Source: Henricia sp. BOLD:AAB3569 (lineage: Eukaryota; Echinodermata; Asteroidea; Spinulosida; Echinasteridae). From it: DNA of 64,000 nt. The translations under genes were made by a program, and so were the position numbers. The stretch covers positions 2,418,001-2,482,000 of the forward strand of contig JBBELK010000620.1 in NCBI GenBank assembly GCA_037783545.1, in the 5' to 3' direction. The notes under the pieces were generated by a model. That model had not been told where the DNA came from and ran no database searches. It saw nothing but the letters and a program-made list of their open reading frames with translations. Below are positions 44,891-54,925 of the stretch, piece after piece (within the stretch, counting starts at the first letter, position 1; every line of letters starts with the position of its first letter).

Positions 44891-45470
44891 CACTTCGCCC
44901 CCAAACCACTTGGGCCACACATTTATAAAACCCGGAGGTCGGAGGTGGTCGGAGGTACCCAAAGGTACCCGGAGGTAGATTGTTTTTGCTAACGTGTAGT
45001 TGGTGCGTTGACGGTGGCCTGGAGCTACGCGGTATTAAAATAACAAGCCGGAGGTAGATTGTAGCATGTACTACACGGTCACAACAAATTCTACCTCCGG
45101 GTTACCTCCGACTTCCGGGTTTCAACGACACCCCCACTCGTGCAAATAACATTTCGTCCAAACATCCATGACCCACGTGGCAAGCAAGACGTGCAAGCAA
45201 GACGCATCACGTGTAGGCCTATACCATTAAAATGGGGGTGTATTAAGACGGTGTTTTCTCAGCCAGGCCTAATTCTTCTTTGAACAATTATTTCATCAAA
45301 CGGCATAAAACTAAGTAGCTGCATGTCTGTCAGCCGTGAGCGGGCACGTACGTAGGTTACGTTTGCAGAGTGCCCCTTGGGTAAAGTAGCATTTGGGCGA
45401 TGTATTCCTACCTCCATGATTGGGAGAAGTGGTCCAGCCGAGGGCGAAGTGGTTTGGGGGCAAAGTACTG
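44891..45470. mobile_element. nested element, CTTCGCCCCCAAACCACTT ends
   Basis: Inverted ends cttcgcccccaaaccactt and agggcgaagtggtttggggg. The same words build the 31-bp tandem array at 13791-14010. It lies wholly within 44556-45986. Confidence 0.65.
44912..45133. mobile_element. element with CCGGAGGT arrays (copy 1), third level
   Basis: About 220 bp with aacccggaggtcggaggt at one end and acctccgggtt at the other. The second copy (59989-60206) has a clear flanking duplication. Here it sits inside 44891-45470. Confidence 0.75.
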
Positions 45471-46139
45471 CTAATACATCGCTCAAAATGGCGCCAGACA
45501 CGGAAGCAATATCGGTCGCGGTCCTGATGGTAATTTTACAAATATTGCGAAGGAAACGTCAACGCCAACGTTCTCAAAAGGGGAAGAAGGCAGATAGATG
45601 TTGCTTGAGGCAATACGCCAGCAGGATTTATAGCGCACTGAGCACGCATTTTCGCGCCACGAGTTTAACCTTTGGACACCGTATTGCGCAATGATTCATG
45701 CGTCTTAACCCCGAGATTGCTTGGGGAACACTTAACCCTGCTTGGTTTCCCACTACAATGCTTACCCCGGAGTTTGGCCGTTAACCCCGAGATTGCCATC
45801 CTTAACCCTGGTCGCTGGCAGGGTTAACGAACCCCGGGCTAACGGCCGATTTTTTTGTCTTAACCCGGGCCAGCAAAAGAGTAGTGGGAACGCTCGCGCG
45901 ATATTTCGCTGCCCCGGGGTATCTCGGGGTTAAGGATTGCCGTTACCCCCGAGTTAACCCGGAGATTTTGTAGTGGGAAAGGGGTATTATATTGCGCCAA
46001 ATGCCAGGGCCTCTAGGCGCTTTACAGTATAAAAACAAAAACCAAAGCGATAACATACACATATATACATGTAAATACATGTAGATAAAAAATATTAAAC
46101 GTTAAAACCAAAGAGCATCATCAAGAGCATCAAGTCTGG

Positions 46140-46830
46140 TAATACTGAACAAAAAGATGTGTCTTAAAGGGCCCCTTATTTAGGATTTTTATCAATGAAA
46201 TCTATGCTTTAAAACCACTTTACTCAGTTAAAGTCATAAAAATCCTATTTGGAGCTTGCTTTGGGGGTTAAAACAAAGGTTTCTAGTTTTTATGCTAATG
46301 CAAATATGCATATTCATGACCAAGGTCACGACGTCACAAGAGGCAAACACAGGAAAAATCACATTGAACTGTGCACAAAAGATTTCACTTTATTCTCAGT
46401 TTTCCTGTAACTTTTGTTATCCATGGCTGTTTGAGTTTGTTTTACATGTTGCCTGCTGTAAGCCATGACAAAACTGGGGGTAGAAACTGCAGCAATTTGC
46501 CACAAGTCCAACTTGAAGTCTTATGTTTTTTCTTAACTTTTCCCTTCCGTCTTCCTTATCTGATGCACTCAAAACAGCGCCCTCTGTCTGTGATTTATTG
46601 CAATGAAATCTTCAAAGTTGAAAAATGCCACCTTTTATTGATTTTACCTCCAAACGAACAATAGTATGTCCTGCTGAACAAGTAATCCGTCATTATGAAG
46701 CAAAGCTTAGGCACAAAGTTGTTTAGGATGTCACAGGCCCTTTAAGCTGGGACTTGAAATTACTGATGGAATGAATTTGACGCTTGCTGTTAGGAAGACC
46801 ATTCCAGACGTGTGCCGCTGAAAAAAAAAA
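46140..46830 (-). pseudogene. LINE C-terminus split by a TTAA element
   Basis: On the minus strand AAHVWNGLPNSKRQIHSISN then FKS is interrupted by the 46168-46741 element and continues KTHLFVQYYQT and stop, the conserved C-terminus of CR1/L2-type LINEs. Removing the element and one TTAA gives FKSQLKTHLF in frame. The tail with gcgcaatata follows near 45990. Confidence 0.8.
46168..46741. mobile_element. TTAA-flanked AGGGCC element (copy 2)
   Basis: 574 bp between TTAA repeats (46164-46167, 46742-46745), inserted in a LINE coding fragment whose uninterrupted frame can be read across the join. Confidence 0.93.
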
Positions 46831-46965
46831 GATCTATCACCATAGAATTTTTTTGATGAGCGAGCAGGTACCCTCAATTAACAGTCCGATGATGATCTTA
46901 GAGACCTAGATGGGGTATACAACTGGACAAGGTCAGAAAGATAACAGAAATAAAATGAAACCCAC

Positions 46966-47064
46966 CCGGTTATCCGTTAATGAAAGGGTTCCAGTTTTCT
47001 TGTTGAGTTCTCGTTGTAATACATGCAATCTCAATGCCTCGGCATCCAACAAACGACTTGTTAC
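46966..47064 (-). CDS. gene B, exon 3
   Basis: A long pyrimidine tract and acceptor (atttgttttctatcttag) and donor CGG|GTGGGT bound 33 codons in phase 0: VTSRLLDAEALRLHVLQREL then NKKTGTLSLTDNR. Leucines at heptad-like spacing suggest a coiled coil. Phase 0 matches exon 2 (49540-49610). No family is recognised, but the frame quality and splice signals make it convincing. Confidence 0.65.
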
Positions 47065-47440
47065 CTAAGATAGAAAACAAATATAAGAAACTTAGAAAAA
47101 AATCAGCCAAAATATCTGCATATCATAATTACATGGCACGCAAAAAAGACAGGAAACCAATAATGCATCGGTTGCTTAGTAACAAGACACTGCTTGCCAA
47201 GGCTGTTGCATATGGCACTAGCCTGTTGCTAGGGCTAGCCTGTTGCTAAGCATTGAACGAGGTAGAAAATAAATATCGGTACAGATATGCATAATTGAAT
47301 ACCTCCCTTCAATATGAAAAAACACTGCATTAAAAATGAATTCAAATTAGGCATACAAATATTTTTTTAAGGCGACAACTGCAAATGGTTGGAAATCATC
47401 AGATATTCAAATATATTTTCATCCTCTAGATATACATGTA

Positions 47441-47750
47441 GACCAATCCGGTAACTAAGGTCTCCTTCCCTGTATATCCGCCATAGCTGGGGGCTTTTAG
47501 TGCATGGACTGTGCGTTTTGTGTTGCCGTTAGAACGAAAAGCGCTCATCTATTACATGCACGAACGCGTCTCCTTCGCGTACACGCGACGCGCCCGCCTT
47601 CGCGTAGACACAACCCAACAAACACGCACAACTTGTTCGAAGTAAACAAATACAGCTTCAGCAACAGCAAAAAACATACAGTTCATTCAGTGGAAGCCCC
47701 CCAGCTATGGCGGATGTACAGGGAAGGAGACCTTAGTTACGGGATTGGTG
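47441..47750. mobile_element. TA-GACCAATCC MITE with long arms
   Basis: Arms of about 58 bp (gaccaatccggtaactaagg ... ccccagctatggcgg) with TA flanks. 310 bp; CpG-rich interior without a gene. Confidence 0.8.
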
Positions 47751-47874
47751 TATAGTATGAATGTACAGTTAAACCTTGCTGAAGTCCTTGGGACTTTGCA
47801 GGTTAACCTTGTTATAATGTGAACTTTGTGTTATCAGGAATGAAAATAATGAAGAAAACACTTGAGGCGTGTTC

Positions 47875-48272
47875 AACAGCACAATACCGAAATACGTATG
47901 GCAGTGTCGGTACCGGTATGCTGCAACCGAAACGGCTTGTTGAACGACTGCATCCCAAAACGTATGATCAAACATGGCTACTGTAGACAACGCGGTTTGC
48001 AAAGCACTACGGCTGCACGCTTAACGCAAAGATTCTGACAATTAAATTGCAAATCAAAAACTGCTAACTCAACCGACAGTGGTCTTCCACAGTCGAAGAA
48101 TAAACACTTTGAAATTCTGCTCCGCATGTCGAATGTTGAAGCAAAATATTAACTTTAAACCTCGAGGTCGTAGCCGCAATTTGTCTGTCTGCCATCTTGG
48201 TATGGAAAGCGTACCATGTTCGAGTTGGGATTGTTGGGTTGCAATACGTATTGTGCTGTTGAACGTGCCCCC
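47875..48272. mobile_element. element with GTTCAACAGCACAATAC ends
   Basis: Inverted ends ggcgtgttcaacagcacaat and complement bound about 400 bp, with aaatacgta/gtaccg words. Flanking duplication is unclear. Confidence 0.7.
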
Positions 48273-48319
48273 GAATGAGCCCTAAACTATTCCTTGATAT
48301 AAACAGAATGTTGTATTAA

Positions 48320-48450
48320 AGGCACAGGCTCGACAGCAATGCGCGCGCCAAATCTGTGCCATGAAATACGTAGCTCCATGCCTTTGCTATGGAGCTACGT
48401 ATTTCGTGGCACGAATTTGGCGCGCGCGCATTGCTGACGAGCCTGTGCCT
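48320..48450. mobile_element. TTAA-flanked palindrome (copy 3)
   Basis: 131-bp hairpin of the 2003-2134 family with TTAA at 48316-48319 and 48451-48454; a nearly perfect palindrome. Confidence 0.92.
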
Positions 48451-49032
48451 TTAACAGTGCTCTTACTTGTATCTCAATATGGTACTAGAGTATGATCCAA
48501 TTCCGTCCCTCACTTGTGAGGGATGGAAATCAAGAGACAAATGCCTTTCCTTAGTCAACAACAAATGAAAACTAAAGTGAACCTGTTTGTTTACCTTCTA
48601 CTGATGTTAATACACACACTCAGTTTATCACATGTTAAAATTGACTTTACAGTTTTATGCGGAGGTTGTTTTTATGCGTGAGTGTCAATAAAATTGACAA
48701 AAAAGGAATTTTTTAAATGCATTTTAAAACTATTTCTTGAAAATGTGATGGCACAGTGTGCCCAGTCAAATTTATTCTGTTAATTTTTGTAATATGATTA
48801 TAAAATATTGACATTTCTTTACAGATATTATTTTGATTAATTTAAGAAATTTTGAAATCTTCATCCAGTGTTTACCAGTTTTGGATCATGCTGGGCATCA
48901 AAACTGTAAGCTTTCCTGCTAACACAAATTGTATGAGATTTTTTTTCTTACTGGCTTGGCAAAGGAGTTAACTCATCCCAGCTTTCTTTGGAAGAGAACA
49001 ATTTTCAAAATCTGAAAATAAAATTGATTTAA

Positions 49033-49524
49033 AGGCCTGTAGATGATCTGTTTTTGAGCGATTTTGCGAATAAAACCATTATAAATCAAAAGAAAGACAT
49101 CAACAAACTCATCCGAAGAAATTTCAGCTTTGTCAAATGTACCACGTTTGAACAAAAACATGAAAATCCATATGCGTTTTCCTGGTGTTGGCGGGGTGTT
49201 TCAAATATTCGTTCTCAGTTGATCGAGTACTATGTGGCTTGCGTCATGCACTTTGTGGCGCACATCATATACTGCGTGTGCGTGCGATCCATTAGAACAC
49301 GCACGCGGAGTACACAGCGCCCATGCATTTTGGACCACGTAGATGCGAACCAAAAATGAGTAAATCGTTACATCTTTACAGATTATTTTCTGGTAAAATT
49401 ATATAATTTTGAGCGAAAACCTTTCAATGGATAGTTGCTATTAATTCAATCTTTACTTTCAGAACTTTCCCCTGTAATCTCGTCGATTACTTTTTGGGGT
49501 CATTGCAAATGATACACTGGGCCT
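49033..49524. mobile_element. TTAA-flanked AGGCCCAGTG MITE (copy 2)
   Basis: Inverted copy of 17861-18394, flanked by TTAA (49029-49032, 49525-49528). Confidence 0.88.
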
Positions 49525-49539
49525 TTAATTGCTACAAAC

Positions 49540-49610
49540 CTCGAGCTGAACTCCAAAGATGTCTTTGCCCTGATTGTCTGCTGTCTTTGGTGTGCTCTGG
49601 GTCATCATTT
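49540..49610 (-). CDS. gene B, exon 2
   Basis: A very strong acceptor (ttcttttttttctcgtag-type tract) and donor GAG|GTTTGT bound 71 bp. Phase 1 reads MMTQSTPKTADNQGKDIFGV then QLE and exits in phase 0. Phase 1 entry is what exon 1 (MSTGNI plus one base) needs; phase 0 is closed at once by TGA. Hydrophilic, no recognised domain. The upstream intron spans 49611-60636. Confidence 0.65.
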
Positions 49611-49695
49611 CTACGAGAAAAAAAGAAGACAAAGGCAAAAATTGTATAAATTTTAAATGGCTAAAACATTAGTTTACAACAAGGAACCTGGAATA

Positions 49696-50260
49696 CTGTA
49701 AAAGCCAATATTTTCGCGTACAGATATTTTCGCGCATTTCAAAATCACTGACATTTTCGCGAGTTGTTATTTTCGCGGATGGAAATTATGTCACCTTAAC
49801 ATTCACAGAATTGCCTCATTAAAATTACATTTAGTAAGAAAAACACTTTCAAGAATGCAGGCCTATCATCAATTAATAAATAATACAGCGCGTCAATCGT
49901 AAGTTACCAAGCACAGTAGCGCTCACACAGTGTGCGACCGTGACCTAGTTTAATAGGCAAGCCTAAACACGCATGATGAGGTGATTGCACGTTGCGGTCT
50001 AGCGAGGTGTGCGCTGTGTGCAGCTATAGGCGCGTGAAGTGTACACAGCTATAGGCGCGCTAGGGGCATGCAACACGTGTCAAGTACAGTACAACAAGGT
50101 CATGACATGATTAGTATTGTATCGGGTTGCCGACCTTTTGTTTCAGGGATCGCCACAATTGTTGCAAACAATATTTTCGCGGGTTGTTATTTTCACAGTT
50201 TCTGTCTGGTGCGCGAAAGGCGCGAAAATAAAACCACCGCGAATATTTCAGCTTTTACAG
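49696..50260. mobile_element. mariner-like CGCGAAAATA MITE (copy 2, long)
   Basis: Same ends as 42435-42655 with TA flanks. Its middle (about 49800-50145) holds extra unrelated sequence, so it is either the longer ancestor or carries an insert. Confidence 0.85.
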
Positions 50261-50302
50261 TAACTGAAGTGGCAAGTATAGCACTCGACACCAAATTGAT
50301 TT

Positions 50303-51134
50303 CAGTGGCGGATCCAGCCTTAGTAAAATACAGGAATACGATGGATTTCAGGGGGCTGTAGCCCCATCTTCCTTTCGCAAGGGTCTTTGCTGCACATCGA
50401 GTTTCCCAAAACCCTTGCTGAAACGAGTTGAGTTGGGCTGTATTGAGAAATATTAATGAATATTGATTAGCAAGTGACAGTGATCGCAACTGACCAATCA
50501 CGCGCCGCGCATGTTGCACGGTCATCGCGGTGCCGATATACTAAAGCCTGTGTGCACGTAGCGCGACATTCAAAATTGCATCATAGCTACGGACGCTGTT
50601 GCCAACAGCAAGAGCCAAACACACGCCTCGCTCCGTTTAGTGGTAGCATCCACTTTTACTAGGGCGTGGGGTCTATTTGTTTAAATAAACAGTCACTGTA
50701 AGGACATTTCTTAATAGGCCTATCTTTATTCAGATAAACTACGCTTAGCTTTTAGCGAAATATAGTACCGGTAAGTCTTCCTTCAGTTACGAGCATTTAT
50801 ACTGCGTGCAAGATAAAATGATATACGTGTACATAAAAAGATCTGCCCCATTCAAATTGTAGTAATTGCAGTAATTGCGGCTACGATGTCGCGAGATACA
50901 ACGCGCGAGTTGATTGTTCAAAAGTGCCAGGTCAAAAATTCCCTTGTCTCTAATTGGTCAAACAGCCCGAGGCCCTAAAATACAGCTTAGCTTAGCTTAG
51001 CTTAGCTTAACTCGATGCAGCAAGGGTTTTGGGAAACTCGGTGTGCAGCAAATATTCTTGCGAAAGGAAGATGCTGTAGCCCCCCCGCTTTTTATTTGTA
51101 TTCCTGTATTTCCATGGGTCTGGATCCACCACTG
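50303..51134. mobile_element. hAT-like element, CAGTGGCGGATCCAG ends
   Basis: Ends CAGTGGCGGATCCAG and CTGGATCCACCACTG with long arms bound 832 bp. A TTAGC microsatellite (50985-51010) lies near the right arm. The CAGTG(G) start resembles hAT termini; the 8-bp duplication is not evident. Confidence 0.65.
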
Positions 51135-51404
51135 CATTTCAATATGAATCATGCTTGTACCAATCCATCATTCCAATTCCTTCCTCTTTTCTTTGCGCAA
51201 GGCTCAGTTGCTCCCAATGGATCATGAGTTAAGGAAATTGCTTTATACGACTAAAACAAATTTGCAGTTACGGGTAACAGGCTGTCATATCCTTTCACAA
51301 TTGGAACCTTGAGTAAGCATTTTTTTATATCCATTTTGAAATTTCGCACTATACAAACTACCGGTACCTTTTTACACGTCCAACTTCACATATGAGTCTG
51401 TTTT

Positions 51405-51800
51405 CAATACTAGAGAGACCTTTTCCTCCAGGATTATATCTCTGTACAATGTCATTCATCTTCTCTCGAAACAAAAGAAATATCTTAAGATGGATCTAAG
51501 GAGATAACTGCAGCTAAAGAACTGCAACGAAGAGTGCCACAACATACCTTCCCGAAACCCCTGTGTGCAAATGTCCAATATACCGTATGTATTAACAAGG
51601 ACACCAAAAAATGTCACAAAGTATGTGTCCTATGTTATATACATTAAATAGGAAATTTGTACACGGGATTTTCAGAAAGGTATGTTGTCGCACTGTTTGT
51701 TGCTTAAGTTATCTCCTTAGATCTGTCTTGAGATATTTCTTTTGTTTTGAGAGAAGATAACTGGCATTGCACAGAGTTATGATCCTGGTGAAAAAGTAGA
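51405..51800. mobile_element. palindromic relative of the GTCTTTCCAC family
   Basis: Inverted arms (tctctcgaaacaaaagaaat ... atttcttttgttttgagaga) with aaatttgtacac near the centre, the same plan as 15271-15674 with diverged sequence. Confidence 0.65.
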
Positions 51801-52060
51801 TGAAAACAGACTTATATGGTACACACACACACTGTTTGGAATATTGAAATTAACGTAGAAGAAAAACACATGTTTTTCTCAGCAGAGAAACAAATTTGTT
51901 CACATTCATTTTTCTCTAAATTGAAAAAAGAGCCTATAAATTGGGTACTACAAAAGGCACTTTATCTGCAATCTTTGCTAAGAATAAGTACACAATGCGA
52001 ACAATTACAGAAAGCTTTCCCATGCTTGGAGTGTTTTCTTTGAACACATTAAATTCAATA

Positions 52061-52778
52061 GACCAATCCAGAAGTGTTTACACCCAACACGTGTAAATTC
52101 CACCAATCTTTTTAAAGGACAATAGTGATCCGTGTGGTCTTTTGGCGACCCAAACAATATGATTGTGCAATCTTTAAAGGGCCCCTTATTTAGGATTTTT
52201 ATCAATTAAATCTATGCTTTAAAACCACTCTACTCAGTTAAAGTCATAAAAATCCTATTTGGAGCTTGCTTTGGGGGTTAAAACAAAGGTTTTTGGTTTT
52301 TATGCTAATGAAAATATGCTTATTCATGACCAAGGTCACGATGTCACAAGAGGCAAACACAGGAAAATCACATTCAACTGTGCACAAAAGAAACTTTTGT
52401 AATCCATGGCCGTTTGAGTTTGTTTTACATGCCTGCTGTAAGCCATGACAAAACTGGGGGTATAGAAACTGCAGCAATTTTCCACAAGTCCAACTTGAAG
52501 TCTTATGTTTTTTCTTAACTTTTCCCTTCCGTCTTCTTACGTAATGCACTCAAAACAGCGCCCTCTGTCTGTGATTTATTGCAGTGAAATCTTCAAAGTT
52601 AAAAAAGGCCACCTTTTATTGATTTTACATCCAAACGAACAATAGTATGTCTTGCTGAACAAGTAATCCGTCATTATGAAGCAAAGCTTAGGCACAAAGT
52701 TGTTTAGCATGTCACAGGCCCTTTAAAGTTGCTAGACAATTTCTACATCAAATGTGGTCATGGCTTACTCGATCAGTC
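52061..52778. mobile_element. TA-GACCAATCC MITE, interrupted
   Basis: Ends GACCAATCCAG and GATCAGTC flanked by TA. It is about 160 bp once the TTAA element 52178-52732 is removed. Confidence 0.7.
52178..52732. mobile_element. TTAA-flanked AGGGCC element (copy 3)
   Basis: 555 bp between TTAA (52174-52177, 52733-52736), with a small internal deletion relative to 46168-46741. Nested in a TA-type MITE. Confidence 0.9.
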
Positions 52779-53364
52779 TATTGAAATAGCAAATGACAGG
52801 CAAATTATTCCATGACATTCCTGCGTCCGGGTGACAACCAAAAATTCCTTTTTCTCACGCTGTAAGAGGCTCCATGGAAACTGAACAAAGCATGACTTAT
52901 TACTAAGAACCAGTCCAGTGAACATGGGCATACATTGTCTGCACACCTGCAGACTTTTTGAATGGGTAATTAAATTGATGGGACAATTTTAGAAATGTCA
53001 TTTTTATGAATGCTTGCAAATAAAACGTTGCCTTTTTCTTATTTATGGACATGACAGAAATTGTTATCAAGATGAATTATCTAAGGAAAATTGTTATCAG
53101 CCAGAAATAATTATTTATTATTATTATTATTTCTTTCTGGTACTGAAACCAAGGTTTCCTCAAAAGCACCATTGCACTGTCGCTCGCAAGCGTGAGGAAA
53201 CCCATGATGAATTAGAAATAGCCAGAGACACAGGGGAATCCCTCCCCTTGCTCTTCACGAAAGAATGCTCTGGGATCTTTAAAGTGCGTTACCTAACACA
53301 CTAGACCAACGTCTTTACATCCATAAAAAAGTGTTTGGTACTGCAAAATCGGAATATAAACTCC

Positions 53365-53790
53365 TCAAAAAAAGTTCGGAAAGTCAAGTTTGACTGACGA
53401 TTTCTCTCTTGTTGCAAAATAATTTTCCTTGAATTTTATATCATTGGAAAGCCCTGTTATTCCTCTTTACGATGATGTGTCATTTGTTATGATTAAGCAA
53501 TTGGGGGATGTGCAGCACAGCTGAATACGGGGGCGGGTGTAAAGTGTAATGTCACAAAATGCATTGGGTATTGTCAAAAAGTGCATTGACACATTTCACT
53601 TTCCACCCACCCCTGTATTCCGCTATACTGCACATTCCCCAATTGATTATTTATAACAAATGACACATCACTGTAGAGAGGAATAACAGGGCTTTCTAAT
53701 GATACCAAATTCAAGGGAAATGATTTAGTAACAACAACAAGAGAGAAATCGTCAGTCAAACTTGACTTTCTGAACTTTTTTTGAAGAGTT
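53365..53790. mobile_element. mariner-like palindromic MITE, third level
   Basis: Ends AACTCCTCAAAAAAAGTTC and complement with TA flanks, about 425 bp, nearly fully palindromic. Removing it restores ggaatatagaattaag, matching the other arm of the host (gaatatagaattaag). Confidence 0.85.
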
Positions 53791-53810
53791 TAGAATTAAG
53801 TAACGACAAA

Positions 53811-53845
53811 GACATGCTAAAGCTTTTCGACTTGCACTCATCAGA
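53811..53845 (-). ncRNA. hammerhead-like core (left arm)
   Basis: Minus strand: CTGATGAG, nine-base spacer, GAAA, then GC-TTTA-GC mini-helix and ATGTC. Same order as the 12450-12487 core. Stem II is weak here and a stem I partner is not obvious, so it may be a decayed ribozyme. Confidence 0.4.
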
Positions 53846-54286
53846 GCAAAACGCAAGAATGGCTATCGATATAATATAAGGCTGAAAGCGGGAATGACTT
53901 TTTCAGATTGCTGAGCGCTGATTGGTCAAGCTGACAACAGCAGGGAGCACGCTACTGCGCAAGCGCAGTTAGACCACATGTGTAGCGTGTCAACAAATTC
54001 TTTCTGGCAAAATAACACAGGTTTAGTGAAGTGAATGTATGTAGCTTTGAGCATGTGCAGATCGATGCATGATGCTGCGTGCGTGCTCTGGCCAGTACAG
54101 TGAGCTGCTGTTCGCTGTATTGTTTTGAGCACTCCGGGTGATCAAGCAAGTGATCCGCTTGCGCAGTAGCGTGCTTCTTGCTGTTGTCAGCTTGACCAAT
54201 CAGCACGCAGCATTCTGAACACGTCATTTCCGCTTTCAGCCTTATATTATATCGATAGCGTACCCACGTTATTCTTGCATTTTGCT

Positions 54287-54318
54287 CTGATGAGTAAGTC
54301 GAAAAGCTTTAGCATGTC
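54287..54318 (+). ncRNA. hammerhead-like core (right arm)
   Basis: Plus-strand mirror of the 53811-53845 core: CTGATGAG, shortened spacer, GAAA, GC-TTTA-GC and ATGTC. Loss of two spacer bases probably destroys stem II. Confidence 0.35.
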
Positions 54319-54501
54319 TTTGTCATTACTTAATTCTATATTCGGGCTTTACATCCCTACCGAAGGATGGAGCAAGTGTGATTAGGTGCCTTGCTAAAGG
54401 GCACAGGTGCCCCAGCTGGGGCGAGTTTCGAACCCGCAAAGAAGCACTCTACAAAATAAAAACAGTACCATGTAAACATTCTGGTAAATTAACCTTCTTA
54501 C

Positions 54502-54525
54502 CTTAAAGTTTCCAAAGGAATGGGA
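54502..54525 (-). CDS. possible microexon
   Basis: Consensus acceptor (caatttgtctctttag) and donor (AAG|GTAAGA) bound 24 bp, open in phase 0 (SHSFGNFK) and phase 2. Its phase does not fit between gene B exons 1 and 2 (phase 1 hits a stop), so it would need alternative splicing or a different gene. Confidence 0.25.
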
Positions 54526-54570
54526 CTAAAGAGACAAATTGTTTTAAGCACAACAGTACATCAACTACCT

Positions 54571-54790
54571 GCGGCGATTTTCACTTCACAGTTACCACAA
54601 AAACACCTGCTAACTGTCTGCCTTGGAGCAGCATAAACAACATTGTGTCTGCTCAAGTTCATTACCAGGGTAGATATAGTCCCATGAGAACCTGGCAGGC
54701 AGAGGTCAGTCAAGGTCATCACACCTGCTGATCCTAGAATTGCTGGCAACAGTCTGACTAATTGCATTACAGGGGAAATGTCATGCTCTA
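54571..54790 (-). CDS. exon-like open segment
   Basis: A minus frame (NFAIGSLIEHDISPVMQLVR, then LLPAILGSAGVM, later SRCFCGNCEVKIAA) runs from an acceptor-like cccagcag to a donor CAG|GTAGTT in phase 1. The composition is protein-like with a hydrophobic centre. It lies in gene B's first intron but the entry phase (2) does not match exon 1, so its gene is unknown. Confidence 0.3.
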
Positions 54791-54925
54791 TTAGGCTTCC
54801 AATGGCAAAATTCCTGCTGGGCATGTGCACCACTGTGCTCGGTGTTTACAGTGTACAGCAGAGAATTGTTCAAGTCAGGTACACAAATGCACCTTGCTGA
54901 GCTAGTCTTTCAGCAAAACAGGAGA

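Larger units (their letters stand above)
44556..45986. mobile_element. element with TTAACCCCGAG arrays, host of two nested inserts
   Basis: Ends TACCCTTTTCCCACTAC and TACCCCTTTCCCACTAC, flanked by TTA on both sides (44553-44555, 45987-45989). Arms are filled with ttaaccccgag / gttaacccgg units. Inside lies an element of about 44891-45470 (cacttcgcccccaaaccac ends) which itself contains 44912-45133. Confidence 0.85.
53323..54346. mobile_element. Penelope-like inverted-repeat insertion
   Basis: 1024 bp between 10-bp duplications (53313-53322, 54347-54356). Arms 53793-53970 and about 54140-54340 are inverted copies, each carrying a hammerhead-like core next to tgacaaagacatgctaaagc. The left arm is split by a mariner-like MITE at 53365-53790. 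Confidence 0.7.
53150..54440 (-). mobile_element. tRNA-derived SINE split by a 1-kb insertion
   Basis: Minus-strand SINE of the 32336 family: its tRNA-side part is at 54357-54440 and its body at 53150-53322. The insert 53323-54346 is flanked by CTTTACATCC on both sides; the intact copy at 32336-32640 has this word once. Confidence 0.85.

Noticed and set aside
53364..53790. Possible microRNA precursor or structured RNA gene
   Set aside because: The long palindrome has TA duplications and mariner-like ends, so a MITE explains it.
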